A DNA stretch of 5,429 bases from Rhodothermaceae bacterium (GTDB taxonomy: Bacteria; Bacteroidota; Rhodothermia; Rhodothermales; Rubricoccaceae), in NCBI GenBank assembly GCA_013003465.1, contig JABDIZ010000185.1:1-5429 (forward strand). Reading direction: 5' to 3'. Under the pieces are notes generated by a model that saw only the letters and a list, made by a program, of their open reading frames with translations, searched no databases and was not told where the DNA came from. Within the stretch, counting starts at the first letter, position 1. Every line of letters starts with the position of its first letter. This document shows positions 1 through 5,310 of the stretch, one piece after another. Both the position numbers and the translations under genes were made by a program.

Positions 1-1031
1 CGCTCCATCAGCGCACACACGGCATCGGCGGGCTTGAGTCCTTCAAAGAGGATGGCATAGACGGCCTCGGTAATGGGCATCTCGATCCCATACTGATGCG
101 CAAGGGCCCGCACGGACACCGCCGTCCGCACCCCTTCGACCACCATCGTCATTTCGGCCTCGGCTTCCTCGGGCGTCAACCCGCTGCCAATCAGTTCACC
201 GAAACGGCGGTTGCGGCTGTGGCGCGAGAAGCAGGTCACCACGAGATCGCCGAGGCCTGCGAGGCCTGCCAGCGTGAGCGGCTCCGCACCCATCGCCAGA
301 CCGAGCCGCTTGATCTCTGCGAGGCCACGCGTGACGAGGGCGGCTTTGGAGTTATCGCCGAGGCCGAGGCCATCGCCCATGCCCGCGGCGAGTGCCATCA
401 CGTTTTTGACCGAGCCGCCGATCTCGACTCCCAGCAGGTCACTGTTGACGTAGACGCGGAGGGCACGCGTCATAAAGGCCTCCTGCACCCGCTCGGCCAC
501 GCAACGATCCGGGAAGGCCGCCACGACCGAGGTGGGGAGTCCCGCGCCCACTTCTTCGGCATGACTCGGCCCGTACAGCACGCCGATCCGGTCAGCATCC
601 ACCGTCGGCAGCGCCTCGCGGAGCACCTGACTCGTCGTCGCGAGGGTTTCGTTCTCGATCCCTTTGGCGACGGATACGACGATGAGCCCCTCGGTCACGG
701 ACGCAGCAAGCCGCGTAGCCACCGCCCGCACCGACTGCGACGGCACGGCGATGACCCAGAGCCAGGCCTCGGCTACAGCCTCGACCAGATCCGAGGTGAT
801 CTGCACCGAGTCCGGCAGTTCGATTTCCGGTAGATACAGGCTGTTGTGGCGCGTGGCACGGATGGCCTCGGCCTGCTCGGCGCGGCGCGCCCAGAGCGTC
901 ACCGGATGGGCGCCATGCTTCGCCAGACTGTAGGCGAGGGCCGTTCCCCAACTGCCCGCGCCGATCACCGCAATGCGCGGCCGCTCGGAAGCGGTTCCAG
1001 TTCCGTTCGTGGAAGGCGTCGGCTCAGTCAT
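1..1031 (-). CDS. gpsA: NAD(P)+-dependent glycerol-3-phosphate dehydrogenase GpsA, 3' end cut by window edge
   Basis: Cytoplasmic enzyme that reduces dihydroxyacetone phosphate to sn-glycerol-3-phosphate, the backbone for phospholipid synthesis. The minus strand is open from the ATG at 1029-1031 to the window edge, giving 343 residues with no stop. A Rossmann domain opens with VIGAGSWGTAL (glycines 24, 26, 29) after an 18-residue Thr/Ser/Pro-rich leader. The family motif GPSHAEE starts at residue 154. The C-terminal catalytic domain holds GGSVKNVMALAAGMGDG, whose Lys209 matches the proton-acceptor lysine (Lys192 in E. coli), then a TRG motif (Arg235), GLAGLGDL and SRNRRFG (Arg273-Asn274, substrate-binding pair). 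E. coli GpsA has 339 residues, so only a few residues are probably missing after the final visible ALME. The ATG at 1031 is the only plausible start before the nucleotide-binding fold; no Shine-Dalgarno is seen. It follows purM by 44 bases, so co-transcription is likely (inference). Confidence 0.95.
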   Translation of the reverse strand, partial: MTEPTPSTNGTGTASERPRIAVIGAGSWGTALAYSLAKHGAHPVTLWARRAEQAEAIRATRHNSLYLPEIELPDSVQITSDLVEAVAEAWLWVIAVPSQSVRAVATRLAASVTEGLIVVSVAKGIENETLATTSQVLREALPTVDADRIGVLYGPSHAEEVGAGLPTSVVAAFPDRCVAERVQEAFMTRALRVYVNSDLLGVEIGGSVKNVMALAAGMGDGLGLGDNSKAALVTRGLAEIKRLGLAMGAEPLTLAGLAGLGDLVVTCFSRHSRNRRFGELIGSGLTPEEAEAEMTMVVEGVRTAVSVRALAHQYGIEMPITEAVYAILFEGLKPADAVCALME

Positions 1032-1075
1032 GACACAGGCGTGTACGTCGGTATCGGCGCGACGGGTCCGCGACG

Positions 1076-2080
1076 TTAGTCTGACTCGACGCGACCCACG
1101 ACGAAGGCGGGCTCGCCGAGGGCGCCTAGCACGGCCAGTGCCCGCTCACGCTTCGCCTCCGGCACGGCGATGACCAGCCCGACCCCGAGGTTGAACGTCC
1201 GGCGCATGTCCTCTTCCGGCACCTCGCCAGTGGACTGAATCAGCCGGAAGAGCGCCGGACGACTCCACGCCTCCCAGTCGAACGCGGCGCGGAGCCCCTC
1301 GGGCATAATGCGCGACGTGTTGCCTTCCATGCCTCCCCCCGTGATGTGGGCGAAGCCGCGCGCGACCCCTTCGGCCAGCAGCGCCTGGATCGGATCGAGG
1401 TAGGAGCGGTGAACGGCGAGGAGCGCATCGCCGATGGAGACGCCGCCGAGTACATCAGGGGTGTCGGCCGCCACGTAGCGGTCGAAGAGCACCTTTCGCG
1501 CGAGCGAGTACCCGTTGGTGTGCAGCCCGGTCGAGGGCAGGCCGAGGAGCAGGTCGCCCTCCTCAATCCGCGAGCCATCCACGATATCGCGCCGCTCGAC
1601 GACACCGACGACCGTGCCGGCAAGGTCATAGTCGCCCGGCCGGTAGAGGTCCGGCATCTCGGCGGTCTCGCCACCGATGAGCGCGCAGCCGTTGGCCTTG
1701 CAGCCCCGCGCGAAGCCGCGAATCACCTGCTCGGCCACGGCAGGCCGGAGCGATCCCGTCGAGAAGTAGTCGAGAAAGAACAGCGGGCGGGCGCCGCAGA
1801 CCGCGATGTCGTTGACGCAGTGGTTGACGAGGTCCTCGCCCACGGTGTCGTGCCGGCCGACGCGCACGGCCACTTTGAGCTTCGTCCCCACGCCGTCCAC
1901 GGACGAGACGAGTACGGGCTCCTCGTAGGCCGCCGAGTCCAGCGCGAAGAAGCCCCCGAAGGCGCCAATGTCCGTCAGCACCCCCGGCGTGAACGTCTCG
2001 CGGACGAGACCCTTGATGCGGCGAACGGTCTCTTCGCCCGCCTCGATATCGACGCCAGCGTCGCGGTAGGTAATAGCCAT
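1076..2080 (-). CDS. purM: Phosphoribosylformylglycinamidine cyclo-ligase (AIR synthetase) PurM
   Basis: Catalyses the ATP-dependent ring closure of formylglycinamidine ribonucleotide to aminoimidazole ribonucleotide, the fifth step of de novo purine synthesis, in the cytoplasm. The 334-residue product is full length for the family (about 345). It starts with the hallmark YRDAGVDIEAG (residues 5-15), followed by the ATP-binding SVDGVGTKLK (60-69), NDIAVCGARPLFFLDYF (90-106), GGETAEMPDLY (136-146), GLPSTGLHTNGYSLAR (180-195) and AHITGGG (244-250). The segment after the last glycines reads MEGNTSRIMP, where the commoner pattern is LxENIPRVLP; I take this as lineage variation. The ATG at 2078-2080 is the only start that keeps the N-terminal signature intact; the bases before it are C-rich with no ribosome-binding site. 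The stop is TAA at 1076-1078. No purN or other pur gene is adjacent. Confidence 0.97.
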   Translation of the reverse strand: MAITYRDAGVDIEAGEETVRRIKGLVRETFTPGVLTDIGAFGGFFALDSAAYEEPVLVSSVDGVGTKLKVAVRVGRHDTVGEDLVNHCVNDIAVCGARPLFFLDYFSTGSLRPAVAEQVIRGFARGCKANGCALIGGETAEMPDLYRPGDYDLAGTVVGVVERRDIVDGSRIEEGDLLLGLPSTGLHTNGYSLARKVLFDRYVAADTPDVLGGVSIGDALLAVHRSYLDPIQALLAEGVARGFAHITGGGMEGNTSRIMPEGLRAAFDWEAWSRPALFRLIQSTGEVPEEDMRRTFNLGVGLVIAVPEAKRERALAVLGALGEPAFVVGRVESD

Positions 2081-2117
2081 GGGGATGGGGTGATGCAGCC
2101 TGCAAAATACGCCGGGG

Positions 2118-2166
2118 CGTTCCTCATAACGAGGACGGGGCGCCGCCTTCCGACGACACCCCGTCC
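2118..2166 (-). other. Two overlapping inverted repeats in the dps-purM gap
   Basis: In the 105-base gap an 8-base perfect inverted repeat (GGACGGGG at 2133-2140, CCCCGTCC at 2159-2166) encloses an 18-base loop. A second, smaller hairpin (TCCTC at 2121-2125, GAGGA at 2131-2135, extendable by two pairs across a one-base bulge to 2118 and 2137) shares bases 2133-2137 with the first, so the two cannot form together. Read on the minus strand they lie after the Dps stop and 38 or more bases before the purM ATG. No U-tract directly follows either stem, so a classic Rho-independent terminator is not supported. A TATTTTG at 2103-2109 on the minus strand could be part of a purM promoter. The role is unknown: weak terminator, leader structure or chance in GC-rich DNA. 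Confidence 0.35.
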
Positions 2167-2185
2167 CGCTCGCAGACGGAGCATG

Positions 2186-2833
2186 CTAGCTGATCTCTTC
2201 CAACACCGGGTCTTCTTCGATCTCATCCTCCGAGGCGGTGAGCCCCACCTCCATCGTATCGGCTTCGAGGAAGTGTTCGAGGTGGTGGGCGCGGTCTTCC
2301 GCGGCGCCGAGCCAGGTCTCCAGCAGCCGCTTCGTACCGAAGTCGTCGTGTTCCAGGGCCTGTTTGATGGACTTCCGCAATTCGATGCAGACCGCTTTCT
2401 CGCACTCGATGTCGAGCTGGAGCATCTGGCGGATGCGGTACATGCCCTCCGGCTCGTGCTGGATGTAGGCCAGCTTTTCTTGCTCGCGCGGGCTGCTGGT
2501 CGGGATGCCCCCGAGGACGGTGAGCCGCTCCGCGATCTGGTCGAAGTGCTGATGGATCTCTTCGTAGTAGCCTTCGAGATGCAAGTGGAGGTCGCGGAAC
2601 TGCGGGCCGACGACGAGCCAGTGGTGCTTGTGGTATTGATGGTAGAGGACGCTGAACGCAGCCAAGTGCCGGTCGAGGTCGCCGACGAGCGCCTCGCAGG
2701 CTTCGCGCGAAAGCCCGACGGGATTCCCCTCGATCTCGCCGACGCGGCGGAGGGGAGCATGCCCCATGTTGGCTTTAGCCGTCGAGCCGGAGCCGTCTTC
2801 GAGGTGCGGATGGTCGTGGGTGGAAGTGCTCAT
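2186..2833 (-). CDS. dps: Dps-family ferritin-like protein (DNA starvation/stationary-phase protection)
   Basis: Family members form 12-subunit cages that oxidise Fe(II), usually with peroxide, and store the iron, protecting DNA from hydroxyl radicals. The 215-residue product carries the Dps signature HWLVVGPQFRDLH (71-83), followed by HFDQIAERLTVLGG (96-109). The ferroxidase ligands fit the exact family spacing: His71, His83, Asp98 and Glu102 (12, 15 and 4 residues apart, as His31, His43, Asp58, Glu62 in Listeria). Four helices follow, ending near EDRAHHLEHFL. The frame is open upstream to an ATG at 2941, but I choose ATG 2831-2833: the longer version overlaps the upstream coding end and adds no family sequence. 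Met23 is another possible start. The protein is longer than typical Dps (150-190 residues): the N-terminus begins with HDHPH and the C-terminus is acidic (ASEDEIEEDPVLEE), not the Lys-rich DNA-binding tail of E. coli Dps. Confidence 0.91.
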   Translation of the reverse strand: MSTSTHDHPHLEDGSGSTAKANMGHAPLRRVGEIEGNPVGLSREACEALVGDLDRHLAAFSVLYHQYHKHHWLVVGPQFRDLHLHLEGYYEEIHQHFDQIAERLTVLGGIPTSSPREQEKLAYIQHEPEGMYRIRQMLQLDIECEKAVCIELRKSIKQALEHDDFGTKRLLETWLGAAEDRAHHLEHFLEADTMEVGLTASEDEIEEDPVLEEIS

Positions 2834-2864
2834 GGCGATTTCAGTCAGTGATGAGGAGGACGGG

Positions 2865-2881
2865 AGAGAAGTCACTCCTCT
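2865..2881. promoter_or_regulatory. Near-perfect 17-bp inverted repeat upstream of dps; candidate operator
   Basis: AGAGAAGTCACTCCTCT is symmetrical around the central C2873: seven of the eight base pairs match, the one exception being A2869 against C2877. It lies 31 bases upstream of the dps ATG, in the zone where a promoter or operator would be expected. Dps genes are often controlled by OxyR, PerR, Fur or DtxR/MntR-type regulators, but I cannot match this site to any of their consensus boxes. Confidence 0.25.
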
Positions 2882-2903
2882 AACCGAGCCCGCCGCGTCT
2901 CCG

Positions 2904-2913
2904 TTTCGCGAAA
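2904..2913. promoter_or_regulatory. Perfect 10-bp palindrome TTTCGCGAAA between crotonase stop and dps
   Basis: The palindrome lies just 6 bases beyond the crotonase stop codon and 70 bases upstream of the dps ATG. It could be an operator half of a dps control region, or chance. There is no U-tract, and the arms are too short for a terminator. Confidence 0.2.
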
Positions 2914-2919
2914 TCCTGC

Positions 2920-3702
2920 TCAAGCCGTACCGCGCTTCCATGGGGGATCGGTTTTACCGAGGAAGGCGGCGACGCCCGCCTTGCAATCGTCGGTAGCGCG
3001 GGCAAGCGCGTTGAGGCGGGCAGCGTGGCTGAGCGCTTCCGAGAACCCCATGCCCGGCACATCGGCGAGCAGTTGCTTGGTGAGGGCGAGGGCACTCGCG
3101 CTCGTCTCCGTCGCCAGTTCGTGTGCCAGCGCATCTACGGTCCCGTCGAGGTGCTCCGCAGGCACCGCTCGCGTGACGAGGCCGATCCGCGCTGCCTCGT
3201 TGGCCTCGATCACGTGCCCGCGCAGGAGGAGGTCACGCGCTGCCGCCTCGCCCAGCTTGCGCAGCACAAACACCGTCACGATGGCCGGAACGAACCCGAT
3301 CCGCGTCTCCGTGAATCCCAGCTTCGCGTCCTCGGCCACGACCGAGAAGTCGCAGACGGCCGCGAGCCCGCAGCCGCCCGCGATGGCATGCCCATTGACC
3401 TTCGCGATGACCGGCTTGGGGTGACGGTAGATCGCTTCGAAGAGTCCGGCGAGATGCTCGGAGTCGGCCAAGTTGGCCTCGGCAGAAGCGCTCTGGAGTG
3501 CTTGTAACGCCGCGAGGTCGGCCCCGGCGGAGAACGCCCGCCCGGCTCCCGTCAACACGATGACACGAACCGCGTCATCGGCCGCGGCCTCGGCCAACGC
3601 TGTCTTGAGCGCTCCCACAAGACCGGCGCTGAGCGCATTGCGTTTGTCTGGACGGTTCAGGGTGAGCGTGAGGACAGCACCGGAATGATCGGTCGTGAGC
3701 AT
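2920..3702 (-). CDS. Enoyl-CoA hydratase/isomerase (crotonase) family, methylglutaconyl-CoA hydratase-like
   Basis: Crotonase-fold enzyme acting on acyl-CoA thioesters in the cytoplasm. The 260-residue length is typical. Visible motifs are LNRPDKRNAL (15-24) at the CoA-binding start, GRAFSAGADL (54-63) forming the first oxyanion-hole segment, and NGHAIAGGCGLAAVCD (103-118) with the second oxyanion glycine. Then follow AKLGFTETRIGFVPA (126-140) and the C-terminal helices. Glu132 aligns with the catalytic Glu164 of rat hydratase, but the position of Glu144 is Gly112 (codon GGG). This GGxGL arrangement, followed by GFVPAIV and a VLRKLG segment, recalls the LiuC/AtuE group that hydrates methylglutaconyl- or geranoyl-type CoAs in leucine and terpenoid breakdown; that assignment is from memory of the family. 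No liu genes are adjacent. ATG 3700-3702 gives the full N-terminal strand; no Shine-Dalgarno is seen. The stop is TGA at 2920-2922. Confidence 0.9.
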   Translation of the reverse strand: MLTTDHSGAVLTLTLNRPDKRNALSAGLVGALKTALAEAAADDAVRVIVLTGAGRAFSAGADLAALQALQSASAEANLADSEHLAGLFEAIYRHPKPVIAKVNGHAIAGGCGLAAVCDFSVVAEDAKLGFTETRIGFVPAIVTVFVLRKLGEAAARDLLLRGHVIEANEAARIGLVTRAVPAEHLDGTVDALAHELATETSASALALTKQLLADVPGMGFSEALSHAARLNALARATDDCKAGVAAFLGKTDPPWKRGTA

Positions 3703-3712
3703 GAAGGGTATT

Positions 3713-3771
3713 GTGAATGGCGGACTGTGAATCGTGAATCGGCCCTGTGAATGGCCCTACACGCCGTGAAT
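3713..3771. repeat. Decayed short tandem repeat, five GTGAAT copies
   Basis: GTGAAT occurs at 3713-3718, 3727-3732, 3734-3739, 3747-3752 and 3766-3771. The start-to-start distances are 14, 7, 13 and 19 bases, so the first three are in exact heptamer register and the later ones have drifted. A nested direct repeat, GGCCCT at 3741-3746 and 3753-3758, flanks the fourth copy. The array fills most of the 109-base gap between the uncharacterised gene and the crotonase start, and read on the minus strand it would form the crotonase leader. It resembles the intergenic heptamer (STRR-like) repeats known from other bacteria. Confidence 0.6.
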
Positions 3772-3811
3772 TGCGCGATGGACGGCTGTTCGTCAGGGCA
3801 AGATCGCACGA

Positions 3812-4552
3812 TTACGGATGTGCGGCTTCGAGCCAAAACCGATACAGGGGCCACAGGTCGGCCTGCGCCGTGAGTGCGTGACGGACCAACTCAGGGCCCC
3901 ACGCCAGCACCTGCTCCCGCGAAAACGCCCGACGCACCCAGATGCCCTGCGCCTTGCCCAACTCTGGAGGCATTGCCTCCAGAGGCGCGTCGAAGCGCGG
4001 ATCGGCTTCCCGGCCTCGCACGCGCGGCGCGAACCGAAACACATACCCTCGCCGGATGAGGTCGTTGAGGAGGCGGAGGGCCTCGTCAGTCCGCATCCGC
4101 TCGCGCGCGGCCGGGAACAGCCCCTTGGCATAGGCGCCGACGTAGAGCCCGCAGGCAAACTGATCGGGGTAGAGGGCATGCGAGAGTTGAATGTCTACCA
4201 GGCGTTTGCGGGGCGGGCGGTAAAAGGCCATCCAGAGGTGGTGATGGGCGCCGCCGGCGCCGAAGTCGTTCTTGAGGATGCGGCTGAAGACGTTTTTCTC
4301 CGTCTCAAACGGTAGCCGGTTCGGAAGCACCCAGTTGACCACGAGATCGTCGCGGTAGCGCTTGAACGGCTCTTGCACCCAGCGACGGAACCCGTCTTTC
4401 TCCTGGCGATACCGCTCGACGTGGGGCTCTTCGCGCAGGCGCTCCAGCACCGCAAAGGCCTCCGGCGTGAAGCCCTCGAACGACAGATCGAGCGGCTCGG
4501 GATGGACGAACGGCGGGCTTGCGAGCGAGCGGAGCGGGGCAGAAATAGCCAT
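3812..4552 (-). CDS. Uncharacterised protein, 246 residues; possible distant DUF2461-like N-terminus
   Basis: I do not recognise this protein. It runs from ATG 4550-4552 to TAA 3812-3814 and has no signal peptide or membrane segment, so it is probably cytoplasmic. An N-terminal helical part (25-68), starting FEGFTPEAFAVLERLREE and ending in QEPFKRYRDDLV, resembles the opening of DUF2461 proteins; this is a weak match from memory. A dense, probably conserved core follows: NWVLPNRLPFETEKNVFSR (73-91), LKNDFGAGGAHHHLWMAFY (93-111), then VDIQLSHALYPDQFACGLY (119-137). A charged helix-rich C-terminus follows. The HHH at 103-105, Asp96 and Asp120 could bind metal or nucleotide, but that is speculation. 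The gene diverges from the outer-membrane protein gene, with 96 bases between. A weak AAAGG lies about 7 bases before the ATG. Confidence 0.85.
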   Translation of the reverse strand: MAISAPLRSLASPPFVHPEPLDLSFEGFTPEAFAVLERLREEPHVERYRQEKDGFRRWVQEPFKRYRDDLVVNWVLPNRLPFETEKNVFSRILKNDFGAGGAHHHLWMAFYRPPRKRLVDIQLSHALYPDQFACGLYVGAYAKGLFPAARERMRTDEALRLLNDLIRRGYVFRFAPRVRGREADPRFDAPLEAMPPELGKAQGIWVRRAFSREQVLAWGPELVRHALTAQADLWPLYRFWLEAAHP

Positions 4553-4560
4553 GCGTGACC

Positions 4561-4591
4561 TTTGGAGACGGGCGAGCGGCCCCTATTTTAG
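4561..4591 (+). promoter_or_regulatory. Candidate Bacteroidota-type sigma-A promoter for the outer-membrane protein gene
   Basis: TTTG at 4561-4564 is followed after 19 bases by TATTTTAG at 4584-4591. This fits the Bacteroidota consensus TTTG-N19-TAnnTTTG at all positions but one. The -7 element ends 57 bases upstream of the ATG at 4649 and is the only AT-rich patch in the GC-rich divergent gap. The same patch reads CTAAAATA on the other strand and might also serve the gene ending at 3812, but no matching upstream element is visible there. Confidence 0.5.
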
Positions 4592-4648
4592 CCCCGGCCT
4601 GGCGGATTCGCTGGGCCTTGTCCCCCGTTCCATTCAACACGATCCGCC

Positions 4649-5251
4649 ATGCGCACCTCCCTCCTGCTTACCGCCATCGCTGCACTCCTGCTGATGGCGC
4701 CTCGCGCCGAGGCCCAGCTTCGCTTTATGCCGTACATCGGCTACGCCACCAACATTGGCTACGACTTCGACGCGGATGATGCCACGAGCGGATTTCTCGT
4801 TGGTCTCGGCACCGAGTTTAGCCTCACCCCGGGGATTCTCCCCGTAGCCCTGAAGGCACGCCCTTCCATCGAAACCGCTTTCATTGGCGGCAGCACGGTG
4901 GCGGGCGCTGATGCCAGCCAGGATGTGATCAAGGCCAACCTCGACCTCATCGCTGATTTCTCGCCGCCGCTCGCACCCATCGGGGTGTATGCCGGTGCGG
5001 GCGTCACGTATATGAACTACAGCGCAACCGCGGACAACAGCCCTGATCTCGATGGCTCCGGCTTTGGCGCGAACCTGCTGGCCGGTGCCCACTTTGGCGG
5101 GGGGTTCGTGCAGCCCTTCATCCAGGGGCGCTACACCATCGGCTCTGCTACGCCCGACAATCCGCAGTTGTTTGATGCGGGTCTCGCAGGGACGGCAGGC
5201 GATCTCGGCAACTCGTTCGCGGTGCAGGTCGGCGCCAGCATCGGGCTCTGA
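4649..5251 (+). CDS. Outer-membrane beta-barrel (porin-like) protein with signal peptide
   Basis: The 200-residue product starts with a clear Sec signal peptide: MR, a hydrophobic stretch (5-17) and a predicted signal peptidase I cut after AEA (20-22), leaving a mature chain starting QLRFMPYIGY. The rest alternates small, polar and aromatic residues as in a small beta-barrel, with glycine-rich strands such as VGLGTEFSL (51-59), GVYAGAGVTYMNYS (112-125), FVQPFIQGRYTIG (153-165) and FAVQVGASIGL (190-200), separated by Asp/Asn/Ser loops. There are no cysteines. It most resembles the generic outer-membrane beta-barrel families of about eight strands; the cargo or role is unknown. The chain ends in Leu, not the terminal Phe/Trp usual for proteobacterial barrels. 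The start is ATG 4649-4651 with no Shine-Dalgarno. It has its own promoter candidate upstream and a hairpin 24 bases after its TGA stop. Confidence 0.85.
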   Translation: MRTSLLLTAIAALLLMAPRAEAQLRFMPYIGYATNIGYDFDADDATSGFLVGLGTEFSLTPGILPVALKARPSIETAFIGGSTVAGADASQDVIKANLDLIADFSPPLAPIGVYAGAGVTYMNYSATADNSPDLDGSGFGANLLAGAHFGGGFVQPFIQGRYTIGSATPDNPQLFDAGLAGTAGDLGNSFAVQVGASIGL

Positions 5252-5275
5252 GGCGTCCCGTTCGTTCTGATTTGG

Positions 5276-5305
5276 CCGGGCGGCTTCCTGCAGGAGGCCG
5301 CCCGG
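5276..5305. terminator. Strong hairpin between convergent genes, probable bidirectional terminator
   Basis: Bases 5276-5288 pair with 5293-5305: nine consecutive Watson-Crick pairs (CCGGGCGGC with GCCGCCCGG), one T-G wobble, then three more pairs closing a TGCA loop. It starts 24 bases after the plus-strand stop and, read from the other side, begins 5 bases after the minus-strand stop at 5311. The flanks are only mildly T-rich (ATCCTTTA on the plus side, AAAT on the minus side), so termination may rely on stem strength or Rho. It is the most stable hairpin seen in the window. Confidence 0.7.
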
Positions 5306-5310
5306 ATCCT

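Noticed and set aside
241..375. Repeated GAGGCC-like units inside gpsA
   Set aside because: They encode the conserved GLAGLGDL and GLGLGD segments of the GpsA family, so the repetition follows from protein sequence.
96..833. A 245-residue plus-strand open frame, rich in His and Arg
   Set aside because: It lies entirely antisense to gpsA, whose nucleotide-binding, catalytic and substrate-binding motifs read continuously on the minus strand.
1058..1075. Direct repeat of CGCGACG (1058-1064 and 1069-1075) in the purM-gpsA gap
   Set aside because: Two 7-base copies in GC-rich DNA with no other structure; likely chance.
1346..2851. A 501-residue open frame on the plus strand across purM, the gap and dps
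   Set aside because: It is antisense to two clearly identified genes (PurM and Dps signatures intact on the minus strand), has low-complexity Arg/Glu/Val/Ala composition and no recognisable motif. Long antisense frames are expected from codon bias in GC-rich DNA.
2834..2941. N-terminal extension of dps to an ATG at 2941
   Set aside because: It would overlap the crotonase coding end and read through the palindromic upstream region, and the added residues resemble no Dps sequence. The ATG at 2833 is preferred.
3775..3807. Possible hairpin GCGAT/ATCGC after the uncharacterised gene
   Set aside because: A 5-bp outer and 4-bp inner stem with large unpaired stretches and no T-tract; too weak to call a terminator.
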